In this document: positions 16,965 through 25,929 of the stretch, piece after piece | Layout of the letters: each line of letters begins with the position of its first letter | Numbering within the stretch: position 1 is the stretch's first letter | DNA from: Reinekea marinisedimentorum | GTDB taxonomy: Bacteria > Pseudomonadota > Gammaproteobacteria > Pseudomonadales > Natronospirillaceae | Direction of reading: 5' to 3' | Length of the DNA: 64,000 nt | Assembly (NCBI RefSeq): GCF_004341165.1 | Contig: NZ_SLZR01000008.1 | Span: 62,001-126,000 of the forward strand | Translations under genes and position numbers: made by a program | Notes under the pieces: generated by a model | Databases searched by the model: none | What the model was told of the DNA's origin: nothing | Seen by the model: the letters and a program-made list of their open reading frames with translations, nothing else

Positions 16965-17828
16965 ATGGCAATTAGTGCAAGCATGGTAAAAGAATTACGC
17001 GAGCGTACCGGTCTGGGCATGATGGAGTGCAAAAAAGCACTTGTTGAAACCGATGGTGACATCGAACAGGCGATTGACAACCTGCGTAAATCTTCTGGTC
17101 TGAAGGCTGCTAAAAAAGCAGGCCGTACTGCTGCTGAAGGCGTCATTGTTACCCGTACAGCGGAAGATAACTCTGTAGTAATGCTGCTGGAAATCAACAG
17201 TGAAACTGACTTTGTTGCACGTGATGATAACTTCCTGGGCTTTGCTAACAAGGTTGCTGATGCGGCTTTCGAGAAGAAAGAAACTGATGTTGCTGCGTTA
17301 ATGGCAGGTGATCTGGAAGCTCAGCGTGAAGCTCTGGTTCAGAAAATCGGCGAAAACATTACTGTACGTCGTGTCGTATTTGTTGGCGGCGAAGGCAAGA
17401 CTGTAGATGCCTATGTTCACGGTGGCCGAATTGCCGCAGCTGTAGAGCTGACTGGCGGTACTGCTGAGCTGGCAAAAGACATTGCTATGCATGTGGCTGC
17501 TATCAACCCGCAGTTCGTTCGTCCTTCTGAAATTGCACCGGAAGTTCTGGAGCGTGAAAAAGAGATCGTTCGCGTTCAGTCTCAGGAATCTGGCAAGCCG
17601 GCTGAGATCATCGAGAAGATGATGATTGGTCGTATCAAGAAGTTCGAAGCTGAAATCTCTCTGACAGAACAGCCTTTCGTTAAAGATGCTGACATCAAGG
17701 TTGGTGCTCTGGCGAAGAAAGCTGGTGCTGAAATCGTCAGCTTTACCCGTTTTGAAGTGGGTGAAGGTATCGAGAAAGAAGAAGTTGATTTCGCAGCAGA
17801 AGTAGCGGCCGCTGTTAAAGGCGCTTAA
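16965..17828 (+). CDS. tsf: Elongation factor Ts
   Basis: Guanine-nucleotide exchange factor for EF-Tu, 287 aa. The N-terminal UBA-like domain shows [23 protein letters not shown], and the exchange core contains [14 protein letters not shown] and [11 protein letters not shown] chose the ATG at 16965, which gives [11 protein letters not shown] and has GAGGA nine bases upstream; an ATG at 16959 is too close to that site. The gene ends in a strong terminator, and the pyrH gene normally found next is absent. Confidence 0.98.
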   Translation: MAISASMVKELRERTGLGMMECKKALVETDGDIEQAIDNLRKSSGLKAAKKAGRTAAEGVIVTRTAEDNSVVMLLEINSETDFVARDDNFLGFANKVADAAFEKKETDVAALMAGDLEAQREALVQKIGENITVRRVVFVGGEGKTVDAYVHGGRIAAAVELTGGTAELAKDIAMHVAAINPQFVRPSEIAPEVLEREKEIVRVQSQESGKPAEIIEKMMIGRIKKFEAEISLTEQPFVKDADIKVGALAKKAGAEIVSFTRFEVGEGIEKEEVDFAAEVAAAVKGA

Positions 17829-17860
17829 TTCTGCACAGGCCGAGCCTGGTGTGAAATGGA

Positions 17861-17885
17861 AAGGGTGGCTTGGCCGCCCTTTTTT
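17861..17885 (+). terminator. Rho-independent terminator of rpsB-tsf
   Basis: A 9-bp stem, AAGGGTGGC with GCCGCCCTT (one G-U pair), a 3-base loop and six T. Strong intrinsic terminator 32 bases after the tsf stop. Confidence 0.9.
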
Positions 17886-17973
17886 GTGCCTGTCGAAAAT
17901 TGAACTGTGTTGCAAGCCTGATCAGGGCCGTTGTTTTTAGCTTCAGATGGCGGGCAAAGGCGTTGCGGGTGTG

Positions 17974-17979
17974 TATAAT
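17974..17979 (+). promoter_or_regulatory. Candidate -10 element for frr
   Basis: A perfect TATAAT between the tsf terminator and frr, about 170 bases before the frr start. No convincing -35 is visible. With a strong terminator upstream, frr needs its own promoter, which supports this site. Confidence 0.5.
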
Positions 17980-18149
17980 GTGCCATCCGGAATTTTCAGG
18001 TATGTCATTGTTTTTGTGTTTGAAACTGACGAAACCACTTAGAATAGGTGGCCGCAGCACCCATCCGCTACAGATTAGTCAGAAAGGCCAGGGTGAAATC
18101 GACATATCAACTTTCATTCAATTGTGGATGTGACAAAGGAATTTAGTAA

Positions 18150-18707
18150 ATGATTCAAGAAATACTACAAGAAGCGGAAACGCATAACCGCAAGGCTATT
18201 GTCGCGCTTGGCGAAGCCTTTAATAAGATCCGTACCGGTCGGGCCAATCCGGCGATTCTTGATAAGATCACCGTTGACTATTACGGCACCGAAACACCTA
18301 TTAAGCAGGTTGCTAACGTAATCGCTGAAGATGGTCGTACGCTTTCTATCGTGCCGTGGGAAAAGCAAATGGTTCCTGCGATTGAAAAGGCGATCATGAA
18401 GTCTGACCTTGGTCTGAACCCGGCTACCGCGGGTGCCAACATCCGCTTGGCTATGCCAATGCTGACCGAAGAAACCCGTAAAGAGCTGATTAAGGTTGCG
18501 CGTGGCGAAGCCGAAAAGGCGCGTGTTTCTATTCGCAATGGTCGTCGTGATGCTAATGCCACCATCAAAGAGCTGGTGAAAGAGAAAGAGCTTTCCGAAG
18601 ATGAAGGCAAGAAAGGCGAAGAAGATGTTCAGAAATTGACCGATGCAGCGATTGCTGAGGTTGATAAGCACCTGGTCGAGAAAGAAGCAGACTTGATGAA
18701 AGTCTGA
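18150..18707 (+). CDS. frr: Ribosome recycling factor
   Basis: Splits post-termination ribosomes together with EF-G. Full length at 185 aa, the family's usual size. Diagnostic segments are KIRTGRANPAILDKITVDYYG, the hinge region around TETPIKQVANV, and IRNGRRDANATIKELVKEKELSEDE in the long three-helix domain. AAAGGA lies nine bases before the ATG. Normally preceded by pyrH, here by a 321-base gap, and followed by a strong hairpin before uppS. Confidence 0.98.
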   Translation: MIQEILQEAETHNRKAIVALGEAFNKIRTGRANPAILDKITVDYYGTETPIKQVANVIAEDGRTLSIVPWEKQMVPAIEKAIMKSDLGLNPATAGANIRLAMPMLTEETRKELIKVARGEAEKARVSIRNGRRDANATIKELVKEKELSEDEGKKGEEDVQKLTDAAIAEVDKHLVEKEADLMKV

Positions 18708-18727
18708 TCAGTATTGCAGGTCTATAT

Positions 18728-18764
18728 AAAGGCAACATGGCGTCATGTTGCCTTTGTTGTATTT
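18728..18764 (+). terminator. Hairpin terminator after frr
   Basis: A perfect 12-bp stem (AAAGGCAACATG with CATGTTGCCTTT) and a GCGT loop, followed by GTTGTATTT. The stem is very stable; the U-tract is interrupted. Confidence 0.75.
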
Positions 18765-18826
18765 AATGGAATAAGCGTTTGGTATGCACCCTTGGGTGAG
18801 CGCCGAAGATTTAAGAGAAGGTATCA

Positions 18827-19567
18827 GTGTCAGATCAGCTTGTAACGTCGGTTCCCCGGCATGTCGCTATTATTATGGATGGTAACAATCGCTGGGCTAA
18901 AAAGCGGTTGCTGGGCGGTATTGCTGGGCATCAGGCGGGTGCAAAGGCTGTACGCCGCACCGTCGAGGCCTGCGCCCGGGCGGGTGTGGAGGTTCTGACG
19001 CTGTACGCTTTTAGCTCTGAAAACTGGCGTCGGCCCAAAGATGAAGTGAATGCACTGATGGACTTATTCCTGATGGCTTTAAATCGGGAAGTCAAAAAGC
19101 TCGCCAGCAATAATCTGCAGCTGCGCATTATTGGTGACGTGACCGGGTTTAGCCCGGCGATACAGAAGGCCATTGCAGCGGCAGAGGCGAAAACTGCGGG
19201 CAATACCGGCATGGTATTGGCGATTGCGGCGAACTATGGCGGCCACTGGGATATTACTCAGGCGGCGCGGAAACTTGCTGAGCAGGTGCACGACGGTAAG
19301 CTGAAGCCGGAAGAGATTACCGAAGAAGCCCTGAATGCTCAGGTGATGCTGGGTGATCTGCCGCCACCGGATTTATGTATCCGTACCGCCGGTGAGCAGC
19401 GTATATCCAACTTCCTGCTGTGGCAGATGGCTTACACCGAATTTTACTTTGCCGATGAATATTGGCCGGATTTCAACAAGAAGTCTTTAATGCGGGCGTT
19501 TGATGCTTTTTCTCATCGGGTTCGGCGTTTTGGCAAAACCGATGATCAATTAGAACAAGAGAAGTAA
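18827..19567 (+). CDS. uppS: Undecaprenyl diphosphate synthase (cis-prenyltransferase)
   Basis: Condenses farnesyl diphosphate with eight isopentenyl diphosphates to make the C55 lipid carrier for peptidoglycan and O-antigen. The 246 residues contain the catalytic aspartate in VAIIMDGNNRWAKKR, the family segment LTLYAFSSENWRRP, and the C-terminal IRTAGEQRISNFLLWQ and FADEYWPDF. The start is a GTG at 18827 with AAGG upstream; no in-frame ATG exists nearby. It opens the envelope cluster uppS-cdsA-dxr-rseP-bamA with short gaps. Confidence 0.97.
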   Translation: MSDQLVTSVPRHVAIIMDGNNRWAKKRLLGGIAGHQAGAKAVRRTVEACARAGVEVLTLYAFSSENWRRPKDEVNALMDLFLMALNREVKKLASNNLQLRIIGDVTGFSPAIQKAIAAAEAKTAGNTGMVLAIAANYGGHWDITQAARKLAEQVHDGKLKPEEITEEALNAQVMLGDLPPPDLCIRTAGEQRISNFLLWQMAYTEFYFADEYWPDFNKKSLMRAFDAFSHRVRRFGKTDDQLEQEK

Positions 19568-19574
19568 AATAATA

Positions 19575-20402
19575 ATGTTACTGCAGCGTATTTTGACCGC
19601 TATCGTTTTAGCTCCGTTAATGTTGGCGGGGATTTTCTGGCTGCCGGATGCCGGTTTCCGGGTTTTTATTGCCCTGATCGCGCTGATTGGTGCCTGGGAA
19701 TGGTCCAATCTGGTGGGCTACAAGAAAAGTATCTCGCGCCTTGGTGTGGCTGCCGGTGTGGCTGCGCTGCTTGTGGTGCTGCACCTGATTGTTGATGTGC
19801 ATTCGCTGGCCTGGCCATTGATATCGCTGGTGCCACTGGTGTGGTGGTTATTTGCCTCTGTGGTGGTGATCAGCTACCCGAAGCGCATTGAATGGCTTTC
19901 TTCCCGAAAACTGAAGCTGTCGACGCTGGTCCCTGTGCTCGGTGGCTTCTGGATGGGGCTGGTATGGCTTAAAAATCAGGATCAATCGGCATTGCTGCTG
20001 ACCTGGCTGATGCTGCTGGTCTGGGGCGCTGATATCGGCGCCTACTTTGCCGGCCGTGCGTTTGGCAACCGTAAGCTGGCACCGAAGGTTAGCCCCGGCA
20101 AGACCTGGGCAGGCGTCTACGGTGGCATGGCTGCCTCCATGCTGATTTCTGTCTGTATCGCATTTTTCTTCCTGCCGGGTTTCAGCCTCAAGGGCTGGCT
20201 CTGGTTGCTGCTGATCTCCGCTGCCGTGGTCGCTATCTCGGTGATTGGCGATCTGTTTGAATCCCTGCTGAAGCGCAACCGCGGTATCAAAGACAGCTCA
20301 GCGCTGTTGCCGGGCCACGGTGGTGTGCTTGATCGCATCGACAGCCTCTGCGCCGCAACGCCAGTATTTGTATTGCTGTGGTTTGTGCTGATGGTTGTCT
20401 GA
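19575..20402 (+). CDS. cdsA: Phosphatidate cytidylyltransferase (CDP-diglyceride synthase)
   Basis: Makes CDP-diacylglycerol from phosphatidic acid and CTP, the branch point to all membrane phospholipids. A 275-aa polytopic membrane protein with about seven or eight helices. The CdsA signature at the C-terminus is clear: KRNRGIKDSSALLPGHGG followed by LDRIDSL, and GADIGAYFAGRAFGNRKLAP earlier carries conserved charged residues. It starts 7 bases after uppS and ends 3 bases before dxr, so it is in one operon with both. Confidence 0.96.
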   Translation: MLLQRILTAIVLAPLMLAGIFWLPDAGFRVFIALIALIGAWEWSNLVGYKKSISRLGVAAGVAALLVVLHLIVDVHSLAWPLISLVPLVWWLFASVVVISYPKRIEWLSSRKLKLSTLVPVLGGFWMGLVWLKNQDQSALLLTWLMLLVWGADIGAYFAGRAFGNRKLAPKVSPGKTWAGVYGGMAASMLISVCIAFFFLPGFSLKGWLWLLLISAAVVAISVIGDLFESLLKRNRGIKDSSALLPGHGGVLDRIDSLCAATPVFVLLWFVLMVV

Positions 20403-20405
20403 TTT

Positions 20406-21569
20406 ATGAGCAAAGCGAACGTTACTGTTTTAGGTGCAACCGGCTCGATCGGACAGAGTACGCTCGATGTCATTGCTGCCCATCCTGATCGTTTCAATGT
20501 TTTTGCACTCACCGGGCATTCTAATCTGGTGCAGCTGGCGGCCGATATTGATCGATTTAAACCGGTTTTCGCGGTGGTTTCAGATGATGACAGCCGGGTA
20601 AAGCTCGCGGCGATGATCGCTCACAGCTGTGAGATTCTGGTCGGTGAGCAGGCTATCTGTGATGTTGCCAGCCATGATGATGTCGATATGGTTATGGCGG
20701 CGATCGTCGGTGCTGCCGGGTTGAAGTCTTCCATTGCTGCGGCCCAGGCCGGTAAAAAGCTGTTGCTGGCAAATAAAGAAAGCCTTGTGGTCGCCGGTCA
20801 TCTGCTGATGGAGGCGGTAAAGCATTCCGGTGCGCAGTTGCTGCCAATCGACAGCGAGCATAATGCCATCTTCCAGTGTCTGCCCGGCGGTAGGAACTCG
20901 GCTGAGGTGAAATCGGTCTTGTTGACAGCCTCCGGCGGGCCGTTTCTTAATTTTTCAGCGCAGCAGCTGCAAAGCGTTACGCCGGAGCAGGCTGTTGCAC
21001 ACCCTAACTGGTCTATGGGGCGTAAAATCTCGGTAGACTCGGCCTCGCTAATGAACAAAGGCCTGGAACTGATCGAGGCCTGCTGGCTGTTCGATCTGAA
21101 ACCGGCGGATATCGAGGTTGTTGTGCACCCGCAAAGTGTCATTCACAGCATGGTGCGTTATGTCGATGGCTCCGTGCTTGCCCAGTTGGGTGCGCCGGAT
21201 ATGAGAACGCCCATTGCCTTCGGTCTGGCCTATCCGGAGCGTATCGCCAGTGGCAGTGATGATCTCAGCTTTAACCAGCTGCTAACGCTGCAGTTCGACC
21301 AGCCGGATATTGCCCGGTTCCCCTGTCTGCGACTGGCTATGGACGCCATGAACAGTGGTGGTACGCTGCCGGCCGTTCTGAATGCCGCCAACGAAGTGAC
21401 TGTCAGTGCTTTTTTAAACAATCTAATCGGTTTTATGGATATTCCGGCGATCAACGAACAGGTAATGTTAGCGACTTCAGCAGAGCCGGTAGCGTCAGTC
21501 GATCAACTGATCGCAGTCGATGAGCAGGCACGGCTGCTGGCACAGCAACTGATTAGAACGAGGTTATAA
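20406..21569 (+). CDS. dxr: 1-deoxy-D-xylulose 5-phosphate reductoisomerase
   Basis: First committed step of the MEP isoprenoid pathway; reduces DXP to MEP with NADPH. The 387 residues begin with the nucleotide-binding [18 protein letters not shown], followed by [12 protein letters not shown], the metal/substrate site [14 protein letters not shown] and the flexible-loop [18 protein letters not shown]. It feeds the isoprenoid precursors used by UppS upstream in the same operon; ispD and ispF of the same pathway are at 40108-41291. It ends 1 base before rseP. Confidence 0.97.
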   Translation: MSKANVTVLGATGSIGQSTLDVIAAHPDRFNVFALTGHSNLVQLAADIDRFKPVFAVVSDDDSRVKLAAMIAHSCEILVGEQAICDVASHDDVDMVMAAIVGAAGLKSSIAAAQAGKKLLLANKESLVVAGHLLMEAVKHSGAQLLPIDSEHNAIFQCLPGGRNSAEVKSVLLTASGGPFLNFSAQQLQSVTPEQAVAHPNWSMGRKISVDSASLMNKGLELIEACWLFDLKPADIEVVVHPQSVIHSMVRYVDGSVLAQLGAPDMRTPIAFGLAYPERIASGSDDLSFNQLLTLQFDQPDIARFPCLRLAMDAMNSGGTLPAVLNAANEVTVSAFLNNLIGFMDIPAINEQVMLATSAEPVASVDQLIAVDEQARLLAQQLIRTRL

Positions 21570-21570
21570 G

Positions 21571-22920
21571 GTGGAGTTTTTTAATTCGGTATTTGGGCTG
21601 CTGATCGCGCTCGGAATTTTGGTGACCATTCATGAATACGGTCATTTCTGGGTAGCGCGTAAGTGCGGCGTTAAGGTGCTTAGGTTCTCCGTTGGTTTTG
21701 GTAAGCCGATCTGGACACGGGTCGACAAGCACGGAACTGAGTTCGCTATCGCCTGGATACCATTGGGTGGCTACGTAAAGATGCTCGATGAGCGTGAAGG
21801 CGAAGTGCCTGAGGCGGAGTTAGATCAGGCTTTTACCCGTAAGTCGCCGCTACAGAAGATTGCCATTGCCCTGGCTGGGCCGGTTGCCAACCTGTTATTC
21901 GCCATCGTGGCATTCAGCCTGATGTATGTGATTGGGGTGCGCGATCTGATACCGCTGATCGATCAGCCGGTACAGGGAACACCGGCCGCAGAGGTGCAGC
22001 TGCAGCGTGACGATCTGGTGCGCAGGGTGGATGGCAAAGAAGTCATGACCTACGCCGATATGAACCTTGCAGTTGCCTCCAGAGTGGGCGATACCGGCGT
22101 CATTCAGCTTGAAGTGGAGCGCGGTAATCGCAGCCTGAGGGTTGAGCTGCCCATTGAAAGTTGGCTATCCAACGAACAGTCTCCTAACCCGCTGCAAGCG
22201 CTGGGGTTATCTCCCCGTCTGCCGGAATATCCGGCGGAGATCGGCCGGGTTGAACCGGGTGGCGCTGCGGCGCGCGATGGCCTGCTGGTGGGTGATGTTA
22301 TCCTGACCGCGAATGATACTGAGGTTGCCGGTTGGCTGGATTGGGTCGATGTTATTCAGGGCAGCGCCGATCAGCCGGTAGCCTTGACGGTTATGCGCAA
22401 CGACCAGACCATTCAGCTGACGGTGACGCCCGGTACTGTTGAGCGCGACGGGCAGACTTATGGTTATGTCGGCGCTGCGGTGGCACCGGTTTCTTGGGCA
22501 GAAAACCAGCTGATCACCTCAAGATATTGGCCGATCGAAGCAGTTTCTCGTGGTTTTCAAGATACTTTCGATATGGTGACATTAAGTTACCAGATGTTGT
22601 GGAAAATGGTGACCGGCAAGGTGTCACTGCGTCAGATCGGTGGTCCGATCTCGATGGCGCAAATGGCAGGCGTTTCGGTGACCTCCGGTTTGGAGGTTTT
22701 TATCGGCTTTCTGGCCTTTATCAGCATCAGCCTGGCTATCGTCAACCTGCTGCCGGTGCCGGTACTTGATGGCGGGCATGTAGTGATGCACAGTATCGAG
22801 CTGGTTTTCCGGCGTGAACTGCCGGAGCGTGCCCAGATTATTGGTATGCAGATCGGCATGGCCTTCATTATTGCGCTCATGCTGGTTGCCTTCTTTAACG
22901 ATGTAACACGGATAATGTAG
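21571..22920 (+). CDS. rseP: RseP site-2 intramembrane zinc metalloprotease
   Basis: Cleaves the anti-sigma factor RseA within the membrane during sigma-E envelope stress and clears signal-peptide remnants. The 449 residues show the zinc site HEYGH at 21-25 in the first transmembrane helix, two PDZ domains (about 115-300), and the second active-site motif NLLPVPVLDGGH near 393-404, whose Asp is the third ligand. Length matches E. coli RseP (450). The start is a GTG, 1 base after the dxr stop. It is directly upstream of bamA, whose folding load it monitors. Confidence 0.97.
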   Translation: MEFFNSVFGLLIALGILVTIHEYGHFWVARKCGVKVLRFSVGFGKPIWTRVDKHGTEFAIAWIPLGGYVKMLDEREGEVPEAELDQAFTRKSPLQKIAIALAGPVANLLFAIVAFSLMYVIGVRDLIPLIDQPVQGTPAAEVQLQRDDLVRRVDGKEVMTYADMNLAVASRVGDTGVIQLEVERGNRSLRVELPIESWLSNEQSPNPLQALGLSPRLPEYPAEIGRVEPGGAAARDGLLVGDVILTANDTEVAGWLDWVDVIQGSADQPVALTVMRNDQTIQLTVTPGTVERDGQTYGYVGAAVAPVSWAENQLITSRYWPIEAVSRGFQDTFDMVTLSYQMLWKMVTGKVSLRQIGGPISMAQMAGVSVTSGLEVFIGFLAFISISLAIVNLLPVPVLDGGHVVMHSIELVFRRELPERAQIIGMQIGMAFIIALMLVAFFNDVTRIM

Positions 22921-23002
22921 CCCTATTACATTATTCAATTAAAAAAATTATAAATGCAGACAGCCTGTCAACGGGCTGTGTTGAGTTCAAAAGGATAAAA
23001 GC

Positions 23003-25336
23003 TTGGGTGTTTTCAGAAAGGCTGCACTGGCGGCATGTTTAGTTGGGTTGTCTGCTTTGGCAGCGGCTGAATCATTTGTCGTAGACAAGATTGATGTTCA
23101 GGGTTTGCAGCGTGTCTCACTGGGTAATGTGCTCAGTAAGCTTTCTATTCAGGAGGGCGATACAGTTGATGAAAACAGTGCCAGCAGCTGGATTCACGAC
23201 ATCTATTCCCTGGGTTATTTCTACTCGGTCGACGTGAGCCGTGAAGACGATGCGCTGATCTTTGTTTTGGTCGAGCGCCCGGCGATTGAAAACATTGACT
23301 TCGATGGCAACAGCAGCTTCCCGGATGACACCTTGCAACGCATCTTTGACGATGTCGGTTTATCCAAGGGTGAAATTTTCAGCCAGTCGCTGCTGGAAAA
23401 CATTCAGTTGGAAATGGAAAGACAGTACGGCTCTATGGGGCGCTATAACGCCCGGGTAGATGCTGAAATTACACCGCTGACGCGCAACCGTGTCGATATT
23501 GAGCTGAAAATTACCGAAGGCCCGGTCGCCAAGGTGAAGTACCTGGAGTTTGTCGGTAACAACGTGTTCACCGATATCGAACTCTATGATGTGGTTGATA
23601 TCAAAAAGACTGACGACGTTGCCTGGTGGGCGTTTTTAAGCTCTAAAGATAAATACTCCAGTGCTGCGTTGATTGGCGACGTTCAGCGCCTGGAAGATTT
23701 CTATTTTGACCGCGGTTACCTCGACTTCAAGGTAGACTCGCAACAGGTGTCTATCTCTGAGAACAAAGAAGACATCACCCTTGCCCTGAATGTCACCGAA
23801 GGCGAGCCGTATGACGTCGCCGGTGTTGAAATTGTGGGTGATCTGAAGCATCTGACTGCAGATATCGAAGCGCTGAATACCATCAAGGTGGGTGAGCGTT
23901 ATTCTCAGTCTGATGTGCAGTCTGTAGTCAGCAGTATTAATAAACTGGCTGGTGAAAACGGCTATGCCTTTGCGCGCGTGAAGGATTTCCAGAAAACCGA
24001 CCCGGATACGCTTACCGTTCAGGTCATCATTCAGGTGCAGCTGGGTGTGCCGGTTTATGTCAATCGCATCGTGATTCAGGGCAACAGCGCCACTAACGAC
24101 GAGGTTATTCGCCGTGAGTTGCGCCAGCACGAACGGGCATTGCTGATTAACAGCAAGCTGGATCTTTCCAAGCGCCGTTTGCAGCGTCTGGGTTATTTCA
24201 GCTCGGTTGATATCAAGACACAGCGTATTACCGGCCGTGACGACCTGGTTGACCTGGTGGTGAGCGTTCAGGAAGCTAAGAACTCTCAGATCAGCTTGTC
24301 CGGTGGTTATTCAGACGGTTTCTTTGCCGCCTTCTCGCTGTCGCAGAATAACTTCCTGGGTAGAGGTCTCGATTTCTCCACCTCGGTGTCTGTCGATGAT
24401 GATACTCAGAACTATTCCATTGGCATCGAAAACCCTTACTTCACACTCGATGGCGTCAGCCTGGGGCTGGATCTCTACTACGAATACACCGATTACGACG
24501 ATGATGACGATGCTACCTACGCCACCAATGCATTGGGTGCGCTGGTGACTCTGGGTTATCCATTAAGTGAAAACCAGCGGGTGTCCTTCGGTCTGGGTGC
24601 CAGCTATGAAGAGCTGTGGCTCGATGACGAGTATTCCTCTCAGGAAATGTATGATTTTGCCGACGAGTACGGCTATGACTACACCATCATTCGAAGCAAG
24701 TTTGGCTGGTCGTACAATACGCTGAACGGCACCATCAAGGCGACCGATGGCAGTTCCATCAGTGCCAACCTTGAAGTCGCCATGCCATTGGGTGATCTGG
24801 AGTACTACAAGCTGCAGGTGGCGGCTCAGCGATACTTCCCGATCAATGATGACTTCTCGTTCCGTCTGCATACCGATTTAGGCTACGGCGATGGTTACGG
24901 CAGCAACGATACATTGCCGTTCTTCAAGAACTTCTATTCCGGCGGCTCCGGCTCGGTACGCGGCTTTGAATCGAACTCGCTTGGCCCATTAGGTACCAGT
25001 ATTGATGACGATATCGACGCCAGTGCCATCGGCGGTAATATCCAGATCGAATATGGCGCAGAGCTGCTTGTGCCAACGCCGTTCGCGAAAGACCAGAGCG
25101 CATTCCGGACCTCGCTGTTCCTGGACGCGGGCAACGTCTTTACCGAAAACTGTTCGGATGACAGCGATACCTGTGTTGAGGGCGTTGATTTAAGTGAGAT
25201 TCGCTACTCAGTGGGGGCCGACCTGACCTGGATTACGGCCTTTGCACCGCTGAGTTTCAGCCTGGGGTTCCCGCTGAATGCCGAGGATGATGACGATACT
25301 CAGGTATTTTCCTTCAGCCTGGGTGTGTCGTTCTAA
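23003..25336 (+). CDS. bamA: Outer-membrane protein assembly factor BamA
   Basis: Central Omp85 insertase of the BAM complex. The 777 residues comprise a signal peptide (cleavage after LAAA, near 22), five POTRA domains (about 24-420; the first starts SFVVDKIDVQGLQRVS) and a 16-strand barrel containing GSVRGFES (the loop-6 VRGF motif) and ending FSFSLGVSF. The barrel has Asp-rich stretches, YDDDDD and EDDDDT, likely in surface loops. The start is a TTG at 23003 with AAGGA seven bases upstream; the nearest ATG is out of frame. A 6-bp hairpin (22960-22979) lies just before the ribosome site. Confidence 0.96.
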   Translation: MGVFRKAALAACLVGLSALAAAESFVVDKIDVQGLQRVSLGNVLSKLSIQEGDTVDENSASSWIHDIYSLGYFYSVDVSREDDALIFVLVERPAIENIDFDGNSSFPDDTLQRIFDDVGLSKGEIFSQSLLENIQLEMERQYGSMGRYNARVDAEITPLTRNRVDIELKITEGPVAKVKYLEFVGNNVFTDIELYDVVDIKKTDDVAWWAFLSSKDKYSSAALIGDVQRLEDFYFDRGYLDFKVDSQQVSISENKEDITLALNVTEGEPYDVAGVEIVGDLKHLTADIEALNTIKVGERYSQSDVQSVVSSINKLAGENGYAFARVKDFQKTDPDTLTVQVIIQVQLGVPVYVNRIVIQGNSATNDEVIRRELRQHERALLINSKLDLSKRRLQRLGYFSSVDIKTQRITGRDDLVDLVVSVQEAKNSQISLSGGYSDGFFAAFSLSQNNFLGRGLDFSTSVSVDDDTQNYSIGIENPYFTLDGVSLGLDLYYEYTDYDDDDDATYATNALGALVTLGYPLSENQRVSFGLGASYEELWLDDEYSSQEMYDFADEYGYDYTIIRSKFGWSYNTLNGTIKATDGSSISANLEVAMPLGDLEYYKLQVAAQRYFPINDDFSFRLHTDLGYGDGYGSNDTLPFFKNFYSGGSGSVRGFESNSLGPLGTSIDDDIDASAIGGNIQIEYGAELLVPTPFAKDQSAFRTSLFLDAGNVFTENCSDDSDTCVEGVDLSEIRYSVGADLTWITAFAPLSFSLGFPLNAEDDDDTQVFSFSLGVSF

Positions 25337-25375
25337 CTGTAAGGATTAATTTAAAAAATGACTGGAGAAAACAGA

Positions 25376-25912
25376 ATGCAAAAGTTGTTTCGCACTGCGC
25401 TTATTTTGGTTGTTGCCTGCGCAGGCAGCGTTGCCTGGGCCGAGACAAAAATAGCCGTTATGGATACCCAGACAGTGTTGTTTAAAAGCCTGGCTGCCGA
25501 AGACGCAACCAATCAGCTGCGGGAGCTGCTTGCCGGGCATCAGACACGCCTGAAAGAATTGGAGCAGGGTGTCTCCACCCGACAAAGCCGACTGGAAACG
25601 GATGCTGACATTCTTACCGAAGAAGAGAAGCAGAATTTCGTGAAGGAAATTAATGCGTACCAGTCTGAAATGGCTAGAATCAATGCACAGATTCAGCAGG
25701 CGCAGCAGAAGAGCCGTTCCGAGTTCATTCGCTACTACCAGCCGGCGATCAGCTCAATCGTTGAAGACTACGTTGCGGGCGAGCAGATTGATGTCGTTCT
25801 GGATTCGCAAGCGGTGCTGTGGAATGCAACCCTGACTGACATCACTCAGCCGGTACTGGAAGCATTTGACCAGCGCTTCACTGACAGTCACTCTAACGCT
25901 ACCGACGAATAA
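25376..25912 (+). CDS. skp: Periplasmic chaperone Skp (OmpH family)
   Basis: Trimeric holdase that keeps unfolded outer-membrane proteins soluble on their way to BamA. 178 aa with a signal peptide ending GSVAWA, the conserved start ETKIAVMDTQTVLF, and a long charged coiled-coil region (about 40-120). I chose the ATG at 25376, which has GGAG eight bases upstream and gives a normal signal peptide; the ATG at 25358 is too far from its AAGGA. It sits between bamA and lpxD as usual. Confidence 0.92.
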   Translation: MQKLFRTALILVVACAGSVAWAETKIAVMDTQTVLFKSLAAEDATNQLRELLAGHQTRLKELEQGVSTRQSRLETDADILTEEEKQNFVKEINAYQSEMARINAQIQQAQQKSRSEFIRYYQPAISSIVEDYVAGEQIDVVLDSQAVLWNATLTDITQPVLEAFDQRFTDSHSNATDE

Positions 25913-25929
25913 TAAAAAAGAGGAAAACA

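Larger units (their letters stand above)
17829..18149 (+). other. 321-base tsf-frr intergenic region without pyrH
   Basis: The usual rpsB-tsf-pyrH-frr order would place UMP kinase (about 240 codons) here. Only a terminator (17861-17885) and a perfect TATAAT (17974-17979) are seen. No reading frame in the gap encodes UMP kinase motifs, and there is no room for the gene. Confidence 0.9.
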
